Below the pieces are notes generated by a model. That model made no database searches, was not told where the DNA came from, and saw nothing but the letters and a program-made list of their open reading frames with translations. A stretch of DNA of 64,000 bases from Liolophura sinensis. Lineage: Eukaryota; Mollusca; Polyplacophora; Chitonida; Chitonidae. The stretch covers positions 74,366,028 to 74,430,027 of the forward strand of contig NC_088295.1 in NCBI RefSeq assembly GCF_032854445.1, in the 5' to 3' direction. Below, in pieces: positions 24,012-36,400 of this stretch (position 1 is the stretch's first letter; each line of letters opens with the position of its first letter). The translations under genes were made by a program, and so were the position numbers.

Positions 24012-25680
24012 TAATTAAATGTATATTGGGTTGAATGAACAGAAGTATAAGGCATTGCAGTAATATCTAATTTTGAATCTCTCCTCCATTTTATACCCAC
24101 TTATGGTTACCCTCTACAAGTAGTAAGCAAATTTATTAAGTCTATCAAGTTATGTTAAGATAAATCAAATAATTTTCTGAGGAATGAGACTATTTTACAT
24201 GTAGCATAGTCTCTTGTGAATCAGCATTTATTTAAACAATGACACACATTTACCTTCCTCTATCTTCCTCTTCTGCATACACAATATAACTGTTAAAAGT
24301 GCTATAGATATCTCTTCTTTCAAGTGTTACCACATGGATACTGACTGAAATCATTACAAGTACATTTTTTCTGATTTTTTTTTTTTTTTTTTTTTGTTGT
24401 TTGGAGGGGGTGGGGGGGATATAAACAGGTCTTAGGTACAGATGTACCCTCCAGTGATTGTACAAATACTGATGACAAAAGAGAACAGTATTACAGGTGA
24501 AATAAGGTGCGGAGTCCTTTTTAAATTAATTTTTATCTCCGGTGAAAAAGGAGACCCATGATTCTGTTTTTTGTTAATTTCTGTGGTGTTTTGAATGAAA
24601 AATATCATGTATTGTCTCTTTTAGTATTACATTTCCGAGAAGTTGATTTGACCATGGAATCACAAGCAATCTTAGACTTAAGTTAAGGACTGACCTCAGG
24701 TTGCCAAACACACTTGACCAATAATCACTCCATCAGCAGATTTGATTTTTGTCTTGCACATTAAAAAACATCACCAATTTCTTTACTGTGTGAAAGTGTA
24801 AAATTCTAATTTTTAATGTAGAAGATTTTGTTGAAATATAGTGAATTGTTTTTGGAATTTTTTATTTTGTCTTTCATAGGGTTAGACGTGTTTTAGTGTC
24901 TGAATGATTACCTCCCCCTCCCCTTTTGTTTGAAAAAGGAAAAGAACGATGGGAGGTTTGAAATGACAAGGTGTTGTTGTTGTACATTTTCAGGGAGAAA
25001 TGTCGGGTGTTATGTTATCATTTCACTGAAATACTCATTTTTGAACCAAACTGGTGTCTGTATTTATATATATGCAGTGATCTTGTAAATGATTATTTCA
25101 CGTGGACCCAAATGACTGAAATTAGATGTAATTGATTTTCTCTATTGGGATTATACAGGTAAAACTACTTGTTTAAACCAAGCACATTTAATTATTGTTA
25201 GACTGACAGCAAAATAACCATTGCCAAACTCAGAGTTGATGAATGTCTGTTTTCAAGGATTTTTTTCAGCATAACTCGCTCATGTTTTCTGATGCTGTAT
25301 CAGTAATTGTGAAAACCATATGAATGATGGTAATGGTAAGAAGTCAGTAGTGATTGTTTTAAAACCATGATTTATTTTGCTGTGTTGACCACAAAAAGTG
25401 ATGTTATAATATTTAGGAATTATTTGTAGAATTGTATTCTAGACGTAGTCTTCAATGTCAGAGATGTTATTTTTTTTATATTGACCACTTCAAATAACAT
25501 ATCAAAAATGTCAAAGGTATGGATAAGGAATGTATGCATGTATTCATTGTTTTTGTTTCTTTTGCTTTGGTGTAAAGAGTGCTACATCGACTTTTTTAAC
25601 TGATTATTATGTAGACTTGAGACACACTATCCCAGAAGTCATAATCATATTTGGCGTTTTTGACGTTTTGATAAAATAAA
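24012..25680 (+). other. HIBADH: Probable HIBADH 3' UTR with AATAAA at its end
   Basis: AT-rich DNA without ORFs or SINE copies follows the stop. A canonical AATAAA at 25675-25680 is the best polyadenylation signal before a SINE begins at 25741. A poly-T run with a G-rich end sits at 24368-24418. The UTR extent is an inference and earlier cleavage is possible. Confidence 0.4.
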
Positions 25681-25740
25681 CTTACCACAGAAATGGCGAA
25701 TTCATTCATCGCTCTAGTATTACATCTCCGTAATGTTTAC

Positions 25741-26092
25741 GACCGCTTCGGTGGCCAGATGGTTAGAGCGTCCTTCTCAAAGTTGTGAGGACCGGAATCA
25801 CACCCCCGCCGGGTCATTCTGAAAACTTTCAAAATTGTACTTGGCGCTGAACAATGAGAGGTTATAGCAAGGAAACAGGACTGGTTGGTCTGGTGTCCGT
25901 ATAATGTGATTGGGTGGGCTGTCATGCCTGGTGTCTTCGGCGTGATACTTCAGTGGCGGCAGCACATTGGTGGCATGAACTCAATCAGCCACAAGAAGAC
26001 ACAACATATGTACACACACCTCACGACTCCTCGTCGTGGTACGACTGAGGAATTGTTAAGTAAGGACCGGGAGTCCATGACGTAAAACCCGA
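25741..26092 (+). repeat. SINE family C, near full length
   Basis: tRNA-like head: CTTCGGTGGCCAGATGGTTA with A-box character, then a B-box-like GGACCGGAATCAC. The body has CATGCCTGGTGTCTTCGGCG and GGCGGCAGCACATTGG. The tail has GAGGAATTGTTAAGTA and a CATTCATTTTCATTCATTT end. Copies recur reversed at 37450-37740 and 38218-38570. Confidence 0.85.
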
Positions 26093-28168
26093 GCATTCAT
26101 TTTCATTCATTTAATGTATGTTTATGTACACGTAGCGATTTAGTTTTTTCCAAGCCGTCTTAGCAGACAATACACTGACGTCTGTTATCTTTAGCACCCA
26201 TACTTCCCTCAAGTTTGTGTGGTAGACAGACAAAAGAAAAAATGGTCAGAGAAGAAAGTTATTTTTATTTCAATTTATGAAAATACCTGTAACTGGCCAA
26301 GTTTCTGGTGGAGACAAATTGTTCTTTGGGAGCTGGATGCAAACGGAGAATTTGTGACAGGTTTTCAACTACTGACATTCGTCTTGCAAAAATGTGCAAA
26401 TCGTTCAGTTATCCGCAAGGGTTATTCCCCTTGATCCATTCGTTATCCGGCACGTAAACTTACATGTACAAGCGGAATATAGAATATTACTATTACTGTA
26501 TTACTTAATATCGGTAGAAATAATACCTCAATCTGGCGTTGTTTACACATGGAACACAAGAGCATTAACAGCTGAGCTGCCAGAAATGTATTTAAAAACA
26601 AGAGAAATCCACGCATAGACGTCCAGGAATTGGTGAAATCTGAAGATTTACGTTGCTGAGCGAACGTACAAACGTTTAAACAATTTAAGCGCCATAGAAA
26701 TGTGGGACATAAAACTTTGTACACTTAGACGTTTGCGGGTAATATTCTGCACGTGGAAAGTAGTGTGCACATTTATTCTGAACGGCTAGCGGAAGGTGGG
26801 TTGGTCAGGAAAGCGATTAACCCAGTGCTAACAGGTGCACAGGCCTATAGTTGCAGGACCAGTCCCAAATATGGACAGATGATGTGTAGATTCTCCCGGT
26901 TTCATTGTTCCCATATAGTCCACGGCACTCGTGGAACCCTGTACGCAGTCTTACGTACACTGCAGATTACACGTCTTCCAATTACATTTATAGGCTGGAA
27001 TACATGTACATTACACTAGGCACTCCGGTTTCCTCCACCGAAAAAGCTGACAGCGGTCATATAAGTGAAACATTCTGGAAAGCGGTGTTAAACAGTCAGT
27101 TAATTGAAAGAACGAAACATTTCGGTTATTCGACATGTAAATGCAAATGATCTGGAAGGGAGCAGTGATGAGATCCAGTGGCTCATTTCAGAGTGGCCAA
27201 GTTGCAATCGCTACAGCTTTGTTCAGACGATGTGATTGTACACCAGTGGAATGAAAATGCCGACAAATGCTATTTCAGCGCGGCTTAACGGGAGAGGATC
27301 GTGGTGTAGTAAAAGCTCTTGCCTTTCAACCTCAATGACGCGAGCATTGGACAGTTTTTTTTGTAGTCCATCTGCTGCTAGTTGCACTGCCTGTGGAGCT
27401 TGGTTACAACAAGCAGTCGACGACGCTTGTGTAGCCGTTTGTGCAGTCTGACGTTTGTTGAAGACCACTTTTCTTCCACAAATATGGTGCATGTTCATCT
27501 CTGCGCATCACAGAAAGTTACAAACTTTCTGTGGTTTAAACCGGGCACTCCAGTTTACTCCATCCATGAAACTGCAATGGCAGTGCACGCCATTGTGCGG
27601 TCTTGCATAGAGTCCACTGGGGGCTACTTACGTTCTACCAATATGTCACACGTGGGATAACTCCTAGTAAGTCGGAAGTTTATACTGCGGAAGCTCTACC
27701 GAAACAACTGACAGCCATCCTGGAAGTGAAAATTTGTTGATTATGGTCATAATCAACAATCAACCTTAAGCCTAAACATCATTACGCCACCAGAAAGGGC
27801 TTTTTTGTCTCGTGATCGAAAACTCCGAGTAAAAAGTTATAAATGAGGTCACTTGTATGGCTAGTTGAACCATTTCTCCAGTAAAACTACATATGAAAAA
27901 CAGCCCGCTGAATCTGTGCAATAATGAGGCCATCGAGGTAGGCCTGTGTAGATACCAGTGAATTTGATCAAATAGGTTAGATTTTGATCTTTGTCAATTT
28001 GCCAGTAGGCCACTGTGTCAACGTTAAAGTAGGTGGACGGCGTCAATGTTAAGTTCAATGTCGTTATACGCATCTGTTAAAACTAGTTAATTTGCTGTCA
28101 AAACAATCTAACATTCGTTATATTACACAACGCAGGTATTCTCATTTCGTTTAAATTAAGGTTGAGCT
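26093..28168. other. Intergenic region between HIBADH and the membrane-protein gene
   Basis: No gene recognised. Contains decayed family-D SINE text (27017-27110, and weaker pieces near 27536-27745). Short frames here lack signal peptides, motifs or plausible splice partners. Confidence 0.45.
27017..27110 (+). repeat. SINE-like fragment (family D), 3' part
   Basis: CACTCCGGTTTCCTCCACCG, GCGGTCATATAAGTGAAACA and GGTGTTAAACAGTCAGTTAA match the 3' half of the family-D repeat. Confidence 0.6.
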
Positions 28169-28562
28169 ATGATCCAGGTAGATGTGTTCTGGTCATTTGC
28201 CATTGGGGCTTGTTTCGCCGCCAGCGCAGCTGAAGGTTTGAAGAGATCCCGCTCTGCATTTGTTAACAAGTACTTTGTATACACGCTTGTATTTCTGGGG
28301 ACCATATTTGGACCGTCCGGAGTGTACCTGTTGTGGCAGCACACTGGCTGGGAAACCATGTTTATGTTCGATAGATCCCTACACGGAATATGGACAGCTT
28401 TGTTCGCCTCCACGAACGTCACTCAAGGAATCCTGGGCTTCTACTTGGCGTACCGTCGGATCAAGGCTGGTCGAGAGTTGTCTGCCCATACCATGTGGGT
28501 TGTCAGCTACTGCTGCATGTTTGCAATTCTGCTGTTTGGTTATGATCGCTTCGTTTACGCAG
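28169..28562 (+). CDS. Membrane protein exon 1
   Basis: ATG in GAGCTATGATCC context. Encodes roughly the first four hydrophobic segments. Donor TACGCAG|GTAATC, phase 1; the genomic frame stops a few codons into the intron. Confidence 0.85.
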
Positions 28563-30415
28563 GTAATCTGTAATCTGTCAGTCTCACCTGATAACGAGTT
28601 TCGAATCACTTGGCAAATATGATCTAGTGTGTTAAAGTTTAAAAAGGAACTGATGTGCTAATGTATTATACACGAAGCTTCAATCGATAACAGCATCAAA
28701 GATGTCATGTCCTTTCTGATTTTGTAAGAAACAAAATTTTTTGCCAAGTATGTCAACAAGTCATTTCTCATGAAGTTGAAATAGATTAAAATAGTAGCAG
28801 GATATATAGGAGTCAATTTTGTTGTCTACTGAATGACTTGTATTTTGATAGAACTTTTCGCTTGCAGGAACGTCTGGTGATTGGAAGAAAGGTGTCAGAT
28901 ATGACATAAGAGACTTCTTTACCTCACAGGTAATATGATATGTAGGCAACACTTGCACATAATTACATACTGGCAAAATAGCTAAATTCACGAAGGTGGA
29001 CAGTGTAAATCAGATTGTTCATTGGGACTCTGGGTCCATGTTAAGACATTAGGACATCCTCTTCTTGACGGACCTTAGTTCATGGTAAAAAGTTTAAGAT
29101 GGCATACAACTAAACTTGTTTTGTCAAGAGTGAAAATTTAACTTGTAGGCCTATAATTTATGATCCTCATAATGTTAAAATGAATGAATAAAATAAAAAA
29201 TCAAATCTGGTTTTGTGGAATATTCCCTTTTTTTCGAAAGGAAAAATTGCGAGGATAAGACTGTCGAACTGTTTTTCTTATTCACATTGAGTTAACAACG
29301 GTCCTTTTGCAATAGTAACCAAGAAACTTTTCCACGTGTGACTTACAGACGTATATCATACTAAAGTTGTTCCCAACGCACTTTATGTGAAGCCACTTAT
29401 AAACAGTGGAGATTCCCTGCATTTGCTTTATGGGATTGTGCGATTAAACCAGCATCTCGGGCTAGTTCAGACAGTAGAACCCATGGACAGGAGATGTTAG
29501 AATAGGGGAGGTAACAAAGGGATCAGGTATTGGGTCCAGTTGTTCAAAACTGTCTAAAGATTTAACACCAGATTTAACGTTAAGCCAAGTCTTCAGTTTT
29601 GTACCTTGCCCAGAAATAATTGTGTAACAGTATATTAAGTATATGAACTAAATCTGCTATTGTAACCGTAAATATGTTACCTGAATTAATACTGGTATTA
29701 GCTAATACCATTTTGAACAACCGGGGCCAGGACTACGCCTCGAGCGGCTCGATCCGCGGATATATACATTGTCTGCATGGTTTTTAACACTCAGTTAAAA
29801 AGACTTTCACTTATATGAGGGTGTTTAGGTTTGTCAGTTGGGTGAAACCGATGTGCCTGATATAAACGCCCGTTCTTCGCCCGGTAGGACTACAAGGTGC
29901 CTGGCCAACCTTCTGTACATATGAACGAATAAGTGGATATATGAAATATATGTATATATGATCATACGATCAATATACCAGTTTATACCCCATGCTCTCG
30001 CCCTTTCTTTAACTTTTTGGCCACGATATTGCTGGAAAGTTGTAAGTGTGGCGTTAAATCTTCACCACTCACCCTTGACTTGTTTCGGTTTCAGATCTTC
30101 GCCACTTTGTGTTGCATGGCCAGTTTTGTTCTACCTCCAATATACTACGCAATGATCGTGTGGCCATCTGAGTTCGGTATTTCACAAGACAAAAAGACCG
30201 CAATGTTGAACCATGTCATCAAGACTTACGCGAAATGTAGTAGTGTGATGTCTGTGTTGTACCTTGTGCTCCACGTTTTCACGGGTGGTAAGCTCTGGCA
30301 CTTCGACTTAGGAAGACACCGATTAGTTGCATATATCATTGGACAGTTGATTTTCAGCGTTGCTATTTTCCCACCATTAATGTGCATCGGGACTGTGAAC
30401 AAAAAACGACCCTAG
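28169..30415 (+). CDS. Unrecognised multi-pass (about seven TM) membrane protein, three exons
   Basis: Exons 28169-28562, 28868-28929 and 30095-30415 join in frame (phases 1 and 0, all GT-AG) into 258 residues ending in TAG. I do not recognise the family. Hydrophobic stretches lie at about 5-22, 35-56, 71-95, 109-126, 153-175, 200-216 and 228-250, so six or seven membrane spans are likely, with a basic C-terminus (NKKRP). Distinctive motifs are FGPSGVYLLWQHTGWETMF (48-65) and FDRSLHGIW (67-75). A soluble loop (about 131-151) contains DWKKGVRYDIRDFF. There is no cleavable signal peptide beyond the first span. The ATG at 28169 is the first one in frame. Reading frames are intact and composition is codon-like, so it looks functional. 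It could be a channel, transporter or scramblase-like protein, but nothing in the sequence decides this. Confidence 0.85.
28868..28929 (+). CDS. Membrane protein exon 2 (62 nt)
   Basis: Acceptor TTTCGCTTGCAG. Encodes GTSGDWKKGVRYDIRDFF and TSQ. Donor CAG|GTAATA, phase 0. A short exon supported by splice sites and frame on both sides. Confidence 0.8.
30095..30415 (+). CDS. Membrane protein exon 3 (terminal)
   Basis: Acceptor TGTTTCGGTTTCAG. Encodes three hydrophobic segments (FATLCCMASFVLPPIYYA, SVMSVLYLVLHVF, AYIIGQLIFSVAIFPPL) and ends NKKRP-stop. Confidence 0.87.
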   Translation: MFATLCCMASFVLPPIYYAMIVWPSEFGISQDKKTAMLNHVIKTYAKCSSVMSVLYLVLHVFTGGKLWHFDLGRHRLVAYIIGQLIFSVAIFPPLMCIGTVNKKRP

Positions 30416-30727
30416 ATAACATTTACATTCATGCGAACGATTTGTTACCTGGCGTCGCACGTTAACTGGCGTCTGGCTTTCCCCTGGCGTCTCAAGTTAT
30501 CTGGACTCTCCTCTTACATTGCATCTAGGAGACATCAGGTTGGTAGACCTCATACAAGAGTACATGATTCAAAATTATGATATTAGCAAATTTCGTTTGG
30601 CTTTTGGTCTTTCACTTGGGATTGTTGAAAACGTACGAAGACAGCTCGACAGCAAAGAACAACTCAGGATTAGAAATTATGTGAACTTTGGTGATATACC
30701 TGGGCGTTTTAACTGACAACGGGCATC

Positions 30728-30988
30728 CGTATCCGAGTTGGTTAACACGCCAGCGCGGCGCAATGAACCAGGAACCTCTTCCCAATGCGGTTGCTCTGAG
30801 TTCAAGTCCAGTCCATGCTGGTTTCATCCCTGGCCGTACGTGGGAAGGTCTGCCTGCGACCTGTGGATGACCGTGAGTTTCCCCCTGGCTCTGTCCGGTT
30901 TCCTCCCACCATAATGCTGGCCGCCGTCGTATAAGTGGAACATTCTTGAGTATGGCGTTAAACACCAATCAAATAAATAAATAAATGT
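30728..30988 (+). repeat. SINE family A, near full length
   Basis: Complete head-to-tail copy: GTATCCGAGTTGGTTAACAC head, TCTGAGTTCAAGTCCAGTCC B-box region, TACGTGGGAAGGTCTGCCTG body, GTATAAGTGGAACATTCTTG tail and AATAAATAAATAAAT end. Confidence 0.93.
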
Positions 30989-31267
30989 AACCGATTATGG
31001 ACGCCAATTAACTTTATCTTATGAAAACAAGACGTTTTGCACGACCATATATATGCTACCAATACAGTAATACTCAACATTTCCCTCCGAGCTTGCCATT
31101 GCTAAAACACATTATATAGCAACCAATATATGTATGGCAAAATTTAAACATCAATGACACACGAGATACTGTCTCAAACCCCGGCGCCAATTTCTCCCAC
31201 TCTCACTGTTCGTGAGACTTAAGTGAAAATTAGTAATCTGTCAACGGCACTTCCAGGTGTGTAGTTT

Positions 31268-31452
31268 ATTGAAGATCACCTGTCTTCCACTAGAAGGGTA
31301 TGATCACACGTGGAGAAGTATACCAGTAATTTACCAAAGGTCAGTGGATAACCTCTGGCCCTCCGGTTCCTCCGACCAATAAAACTGACCACCATCGTAT
31401 AAGTGAGAACATATTGACTGTGATATTTAACAGCGATCAAATAAATAAATAA
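31268..31452 (+). repeat. SINE-like copy (family D), long
   Basis: TTGAAGATCACCTGTCTTCC, ACCAGTAATTTACCAAAGGT, CCTCCGGTTCCTCCGACC and the tail CATCGTATAAGTGAG, ending CAAATAAATAAATAAA. The best full version of family D in the window. Confidence 0.75.
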
Positions 31453-31500
31453 ACGTCCGTGCAGTGTGTCAAGCGATCCATCGGTTTTCTTATCATTCTT

Positions 31501-31645
31501 TATTTATTTACTTGATTGATTTTTTTACACCGTATTCAAGAATATTTCACTTATATGACGGCGGCTAATTCCCACGACCATCAGCAGGTTGCTGGCAGAT
31601 CTTCCCATGTGCTGCCGTAGAGGAAGCCAGCATGATTTCTGACCA
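31501..31645 (-). repeat. SINE family A copy, internally deleted
   Basis: Reverse copy from TTATTTATTTACTTGATTG. ATATGACGGCGGC then jumps to TTCCCACGACCATCAGCAGG, losing the CAGCATTATGGTGGG block, and ends near GAGGAAGCCAGCATGA. Confidence 0.85.
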
Positions 31646-32062
31646 TTAAAGCCTTATTCCAATACATTCGGTATTGCCATTTAGGCCTAATCTTTGGACA
31701 ATATGGATAATTTCCTTCCTCTGATGAATATTTTTATGCGTGCAGCAGAGTCAACGCATAATAGTTTTGAAATAAAACACACAGTACTCTTTAAGTACAT
31801 ATAACTGATATTAGGAATTTTTTGGCACAAAACTGCCAGACAATTTACAACGAATTTATACAGATAAATTGGATGTTGGTTACCACGCCCTTGACACTAT
31901 CTGGTTTGAGGTCAAAAAGAGACATGCAAGGCCTGTTTGTAGGAAGGTTTATATAGCTTTTTCTCTAGGCCGATGACGTGTGCAAAACAAAAACATGTTC
32001 GTACTTGAATCATGATGAAAATCGAAATCATATACGTGTATTTAAGAGGTTAAATGTGCTTG

Positions 32063-32068
32063 TTTATT
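32063..32068 (-). terminator. Poly(A) signal of the achatin-like gene
   Basis: AATAAA on the minus strand, about 35 bp after the TAA stop at 32103. This fits a short 3' UTR. Confidence 0.5.
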
Positions 32069-32102
32069 TATCACCAAAGCATCACTTGTCGCGAAATTCA
32101 CG

Positions 32103-32702
32103 TTAGTTGAAGAACAAGCGTTTGTCATCGTACTCTCTCTTCTCTAAAAAGCCTCGCTTATTACCCATTCCTCGCTTATCGCCAAATCCCCTCTTATCGC
32201 CAAATCCCCGTTTGTCACCGAATCCCCGTTTGTCTCCATAACCTCTTCGATTGAAAAATGCTCTTTTGTCTCCGAAGCCTCTTTTGTCGCCGAATCCCCG
32301 TTTGTCACCGAAACCTCTCTTGTCACCAAATCCACGCTTGTTGAAAAACAGTCGTTTTTCACCGAATTCTCTTTTGTTTCCAAAACCACGAACGTTCAGG
32401 TCTAGTAAACCTTCTTCTCCCAACGCTTCTAACACTCTTTCTCTTTTATCTCCATGTCCTCGTTTGTCACCAAAACCTCGCTTTGGATAAAAGTCTAAGT
32501 GTCCTTCTTCTTCACTTTCTTTAATTCCCTCTGCTAAAAGTTCTTCAACTTTTTCCGACAACTCGTCCAGTTTTATCTCGTTTGGCTCGCTGTCTTTCAA
32601 AGTGGACTCGCTGTTTGCGCCACAGAGAACGGCGGGGACCAGGAAGACAGCTGATTGGATGAGCAGATAGTGGGCGGAGAGAGCCATCATGGCGGCTTTC
32701 AT
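32103..32702 (-). CDS. Achatin-type (GFGD) neuropeptide precursor
   Basis: A 199-residue secreted prepropeptide in one exon. The ATG at 32702 follows an in-frame TAG in genomic DNA. Residues 1-32 look like a signal peptide (MMALSAHYLLIQSAVFLVP core), 33-73 are an acidic spacer, and from 76 on come tetrapeptides separated by KR or RR. There are eight GFGD (76, 124, 130, 136, 142, 160, 166, 172) plus GHGD, GYGD, GFGN, GMGN, EFGE, GFLE, EYDD, AFFN and two LFFN, the last forming the C-terminus. An 18-residue linker (88-105) separates the first two peptides from the rest. No amidation glycines precede the dibasic sites. Achatin peptides (GFAD in the snail Achatina, GFGD in others) act on a GPCR and are active with D-Phe at position 2. 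D-isomerisation cannot be seen here. Family identity is strong; processing is inferred. Confidence 0.92.
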   Translation of the reverse strand: MKAAMMALSAHYLLIQSAVFLVPAVLCGANSESTLKDSEPNEIKLDELSEKVEELLAEGIKESEEEGHLDFYPKRGFGDKRGHGDKRERVLEALGEEGLLDLNVRGFGNKREFGEKRLFFNKRGFGDKRGFGDKRGFGDKRGFGDKRAFFNRRGYGDKRGFGDKRGFGDKRGFGDKRGMGNKRGFLEKREYDDKRLFFN

Positions 32703-33214
32703 GACAGCGGCACAGGTGGCTTCCAATCCTCGTCTCTAGGGCAACTTCCGCTGGATGCGGTCTGTTTTACGTCACTCTAAAACATAGGTTCAATATACAT
32801 TTGATTACTGCATTACCTATCTCCTATCCACCACCTCTACCTGGCTAAATAATGGTAAAGATTCCCCATGCATGAGCAGATTCATGTTCCTCTGAATGTG
32901 CTTGAGCACGATGGGTTTTGCGTTAATGGGAACCAAACTGTCGCAATAAACCATCACACTTCCCGAAGTACCTGATAAACCTCCTAACAAAGCCACAACC
33001 AGAGCTAGATTCGAGCCAGCGACCTCAGAAACGATGATTAGGAATGGTTCGACTGACGCGTGCATTGTTCTTGTGTTCAAAGTGCAAACAAATGCCCTGC
33101 AGGGAATTCTACAAGTACAAGAATTAAGTTACCATTTTGCTGAGGGGTAGAAATGTTAACTTTTTGTGAAATTAAAGACATATTAGTATATAGAAAAGGT
33201 GGAGAACCTCCAAA

Positions 33215-33428
33215 GACGAGGGGGTTAGCACGACAGAGCAGCGCAATGACCCAGGAGCCTCTCACCAATACAGTCGCTGTGAGGTCTGTCAGCAATCTGC
33301 GGATGGTCGCGGGTTTCCCCTGGACTATGCCTGGTTTCCTCCCACCATACTGCTGGCCGCCGTCGTATAAGTGGAATATTCTTAAGTACGGCGTAAAACA
33401 CCAATCAAATAAATAAATAAATAAATAG
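33215..33428 (+). repeat. SINE family A copy, small internal deletion
   Basis: Head AGCAGCGCAATGACCCAGGA, then GTCGCTGTGAG joined straight to GTCTGTCAGCAATCTGCGG (part of the head-body junction lost). Conserved tail with an AATAAATAAATAAATAAAT end. Confidence 0.9.
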
Positions 33429-36400
33429 AAAAGACACACTTGACAAACTTGGTCAAAACTCAGTCTAGATGTTCGACAATGGTGTAATAATTACACTCCT
33501 TTGAGTTTTTTAAGATCTAAACTGAGCATAATTCTCTTCTAAGTGAATATGGACAGTGTCCAGAATCCCTGGCACTTTCCTACATAACTGTGTCTAATCT
33601 GATTAAACCGGGACAGGGGGCATTATATATATATATATAATCGTCGTGTTTAATTAGATCGCCAAGCTGGATATGGGAAGAGCTGAGATACATACATGCA
33701 TTTTGATTATCGACAACTTATAAGCTAACATGATATGCTATGCGATTAGGCTACCTACTTCATTCATTCGCCTAAAACATTCCTTGCCACCTTCCAACAT
33801 CATTGAAAACTTTGCATGAGTCCGTCCTAATTTTATACTTTCTTTGGTCTTTGGTGGTTTGTGTTGAACTTCCTTTTTGGAAATTGGCATTGCGATTATT
33901 GACTTGGAACGTCCTAGAACCTAACTCGAATAGTCCACGCCATTTGGCATTTTGTCCGACTGTTCGTGGCAAGGCTTTGTAACTAATGTGTAGTTCTGAG
34001 CGCATCTCTTCCAATCTCTTTCAAGGATTTAAAGAAATAAAATGAAACATGATGACCTATATGCCTACTTATCACAAACGATATCTACTTTTATACTTAT
34101 TCTGTATCTAAGGATATGCATTTGATAGACACATGCAGGATGAAAGCACACGATGGCACTTGTATATGTTTTCTGTATACTCAAAAAGTCATTCTTGTCT
34201 GTGGACAACGGAGCAAGCCGCCATGCAGAAATAAAGTACATGTAACAGGTCCTTTTGAAAAATAACAATCCTCATGATTACAACAATGCACGGAAAATTT
34301 ATCTTACTTACACCATGAATGCAGATTGGGCAAATGTTCAGTCCTGCGTATTACTCGATGATACGTCACACAAAGACAACCGAATGACTTGATGATAACA
34401 CAGCATGTTGAGCAATTCTAGACTAGTGACCTCTAATTAATCTAAGTTAACATCACTTTTCATGGTGCTGGGGGGCGTGTAATTTACCATTTACCAACTA
34501 TCACACTGTCGTCGCTGCTCTGGATTTTCTCTCTATGCTGTACGTCTTTCATACTTTTAGGTAATTGTTCCCTGTTTGGACCATCTGCATTAGATTCTAT
34601 GCTTTTGATTATGCCATGCATTTGAAAAATTTTACCCAGTGACGAATAACTGTCAGTATGGCTGCCTTTTATAGCTGGTCATATTGTTGATATGTTTATA
34701 TGCTTGAGATGGCAAAACATGTTTTTTTAATTAATTACAAGGAGGCTTTGACAAACATAGACCCTAAATGTCATTTTGTTCTCTTCCACGTAAACATGTG
34801 GAAATGTGAACATTCGCTAAACATAAAATTATTTCAAAACGCCTTGGTCGCGAAGTAAACATTCAAAATCAGCAAGATTAAGCCTAGGTATGAATAGATT
34901 GGGACTTACTATAAGTTCGTAATTATTTCACGTGATAACATGCCGAATTTTTTGATGAGTTACAAATGAAAATTGTAAGAAAATATTTTCTGATGCATAT
35001 AGGCTTAGTGCTTGGCATTTGATTCTAGACATATTGTTGTATCATCGTTTCTGGGTATAGCACAGATTCCATGCGACAGTTGGTTTGGACCACTCCAGGT
35101 TTCCAAGTAACGAGCTAATCGCCAGCCAAACATTCATGATGTGTACTGTATAAACCATTCCACCAACACAAAAAAAAATTTGCGGAGAAGTGATAATACC
35201 CATCTGAGGATCAGAAGCGATATCCAGAAAATGAACGTGTAGTCCTAATAACGATACTGGCGTTACCTAGAAAAGCTTTCTTAACCACATCTACCATTCT
35301 GCTATGTTCAGCTAATTGGACTGTGCCCTCTCTGATCATCAGAGGGACATTGCCTGTTCCCGGTAAAAGCTATACCGGTCATCTACCTCTTTTTCTAAAT
35401 GACATCAACATGTACCAATCTGATATACCACAGATGAAGGAGAACAGGTTAAATTGAATAACAGGAATACATGAAGTGTATCAGTATATCGGACAAAATT
35501 CTGTAAACGGTTTTTGTATCAGGATATAAGGATTAAAATAAACATTGCACCTGATGAAGTTAATTTACGTGAAGTCATATACATGTATGTACATTAAGGC
35601 ATTATTATATTACGTATGGACCTATATACATGTATATATACACGCTTAACACATGTTCCAAATAAAAAAAGTATCTTTTACAAACGAAAATGTCTTACTT
35701 TTTATGTGAAGTCCTTATAGCAGCATTTCATCGGCGTCCCGCCTATGGGGTCCTGTCTCACTAACAGGATGATCCTTGCTGTTCTGTATCGCCTCGGCAG
35801 CTCCTTGCAGTACTCTCAGAGACAGAGCTTATATTCGCGAAGACATTACAATTTGTCCGCCCGCGAGAAGCCCACTCCTTCTTATAACCGGGAATAAACT
35901 ACTGGATTAAGTTCCCGGGAACGAATGACGCGGCCTCTAGAGGGATTCGACCACTACAGTTTGTTGCAGATTTGCTTGATTAAATTATCTTGGTCTCCCG
36001 TCCCATCTTGTATTGATTAGTGATGATAAATACTCACCTCTTAACAGCTACTGCAATCGTGAGGGAAGGAGGACCAGTTAGAGCTCTTTCCTTATGAGTA
36101 CTTCATTTCTTTCCAGACTTAATGAGGTGTAGAATGAAAGTTTGAGTGTGTGGCACGATTTCTGATGTGAATTCTAAATAGAAACAACGCTTACATGCTA
36201 AGGGTTTTATCTTTCGAGGATGTGCATGCATTCACCGTTCCGATTTAGACAACCAAAGACTTTTGTTTCAAGCTGCGTATCATTGAGAAGTATAAGTTCT
36301 ATACCGGTATTTGTATACTTTTCATATCTTTTTATAATACTTTTTATATTCAAACAAATGCAGCAACGAGAACCCCCTGTAAGAATAATAAGAGATTAAT

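Larger units (their letters stand above)
30416..32102. other. Intergenic region with SINE copies
   Basis: Lies between the membrane-protein gene (+) and the achatin-like gene (-), which converge here. Contains SINEs at 30728-30988, 31268-31452 and 31501-31645. No further gene seen. Confidence 0.6.

Noticed and set aside
32144-32490. Plus-strand and second-frame ORFs with SPKPLLSPNPRL or ETKEDSVTN repeats
   Set aside because: Shadows of the achatin precursor repeats in other frames. The minus-strand frame at 32103-32702 explains the periodicity with a signal peptide and dibasic sites.
35700-35950. GC-richer stretch in the gene-poor region, possible exon
   Set aside because: No frame is open across it and no splice pair gives a protein-like translation.
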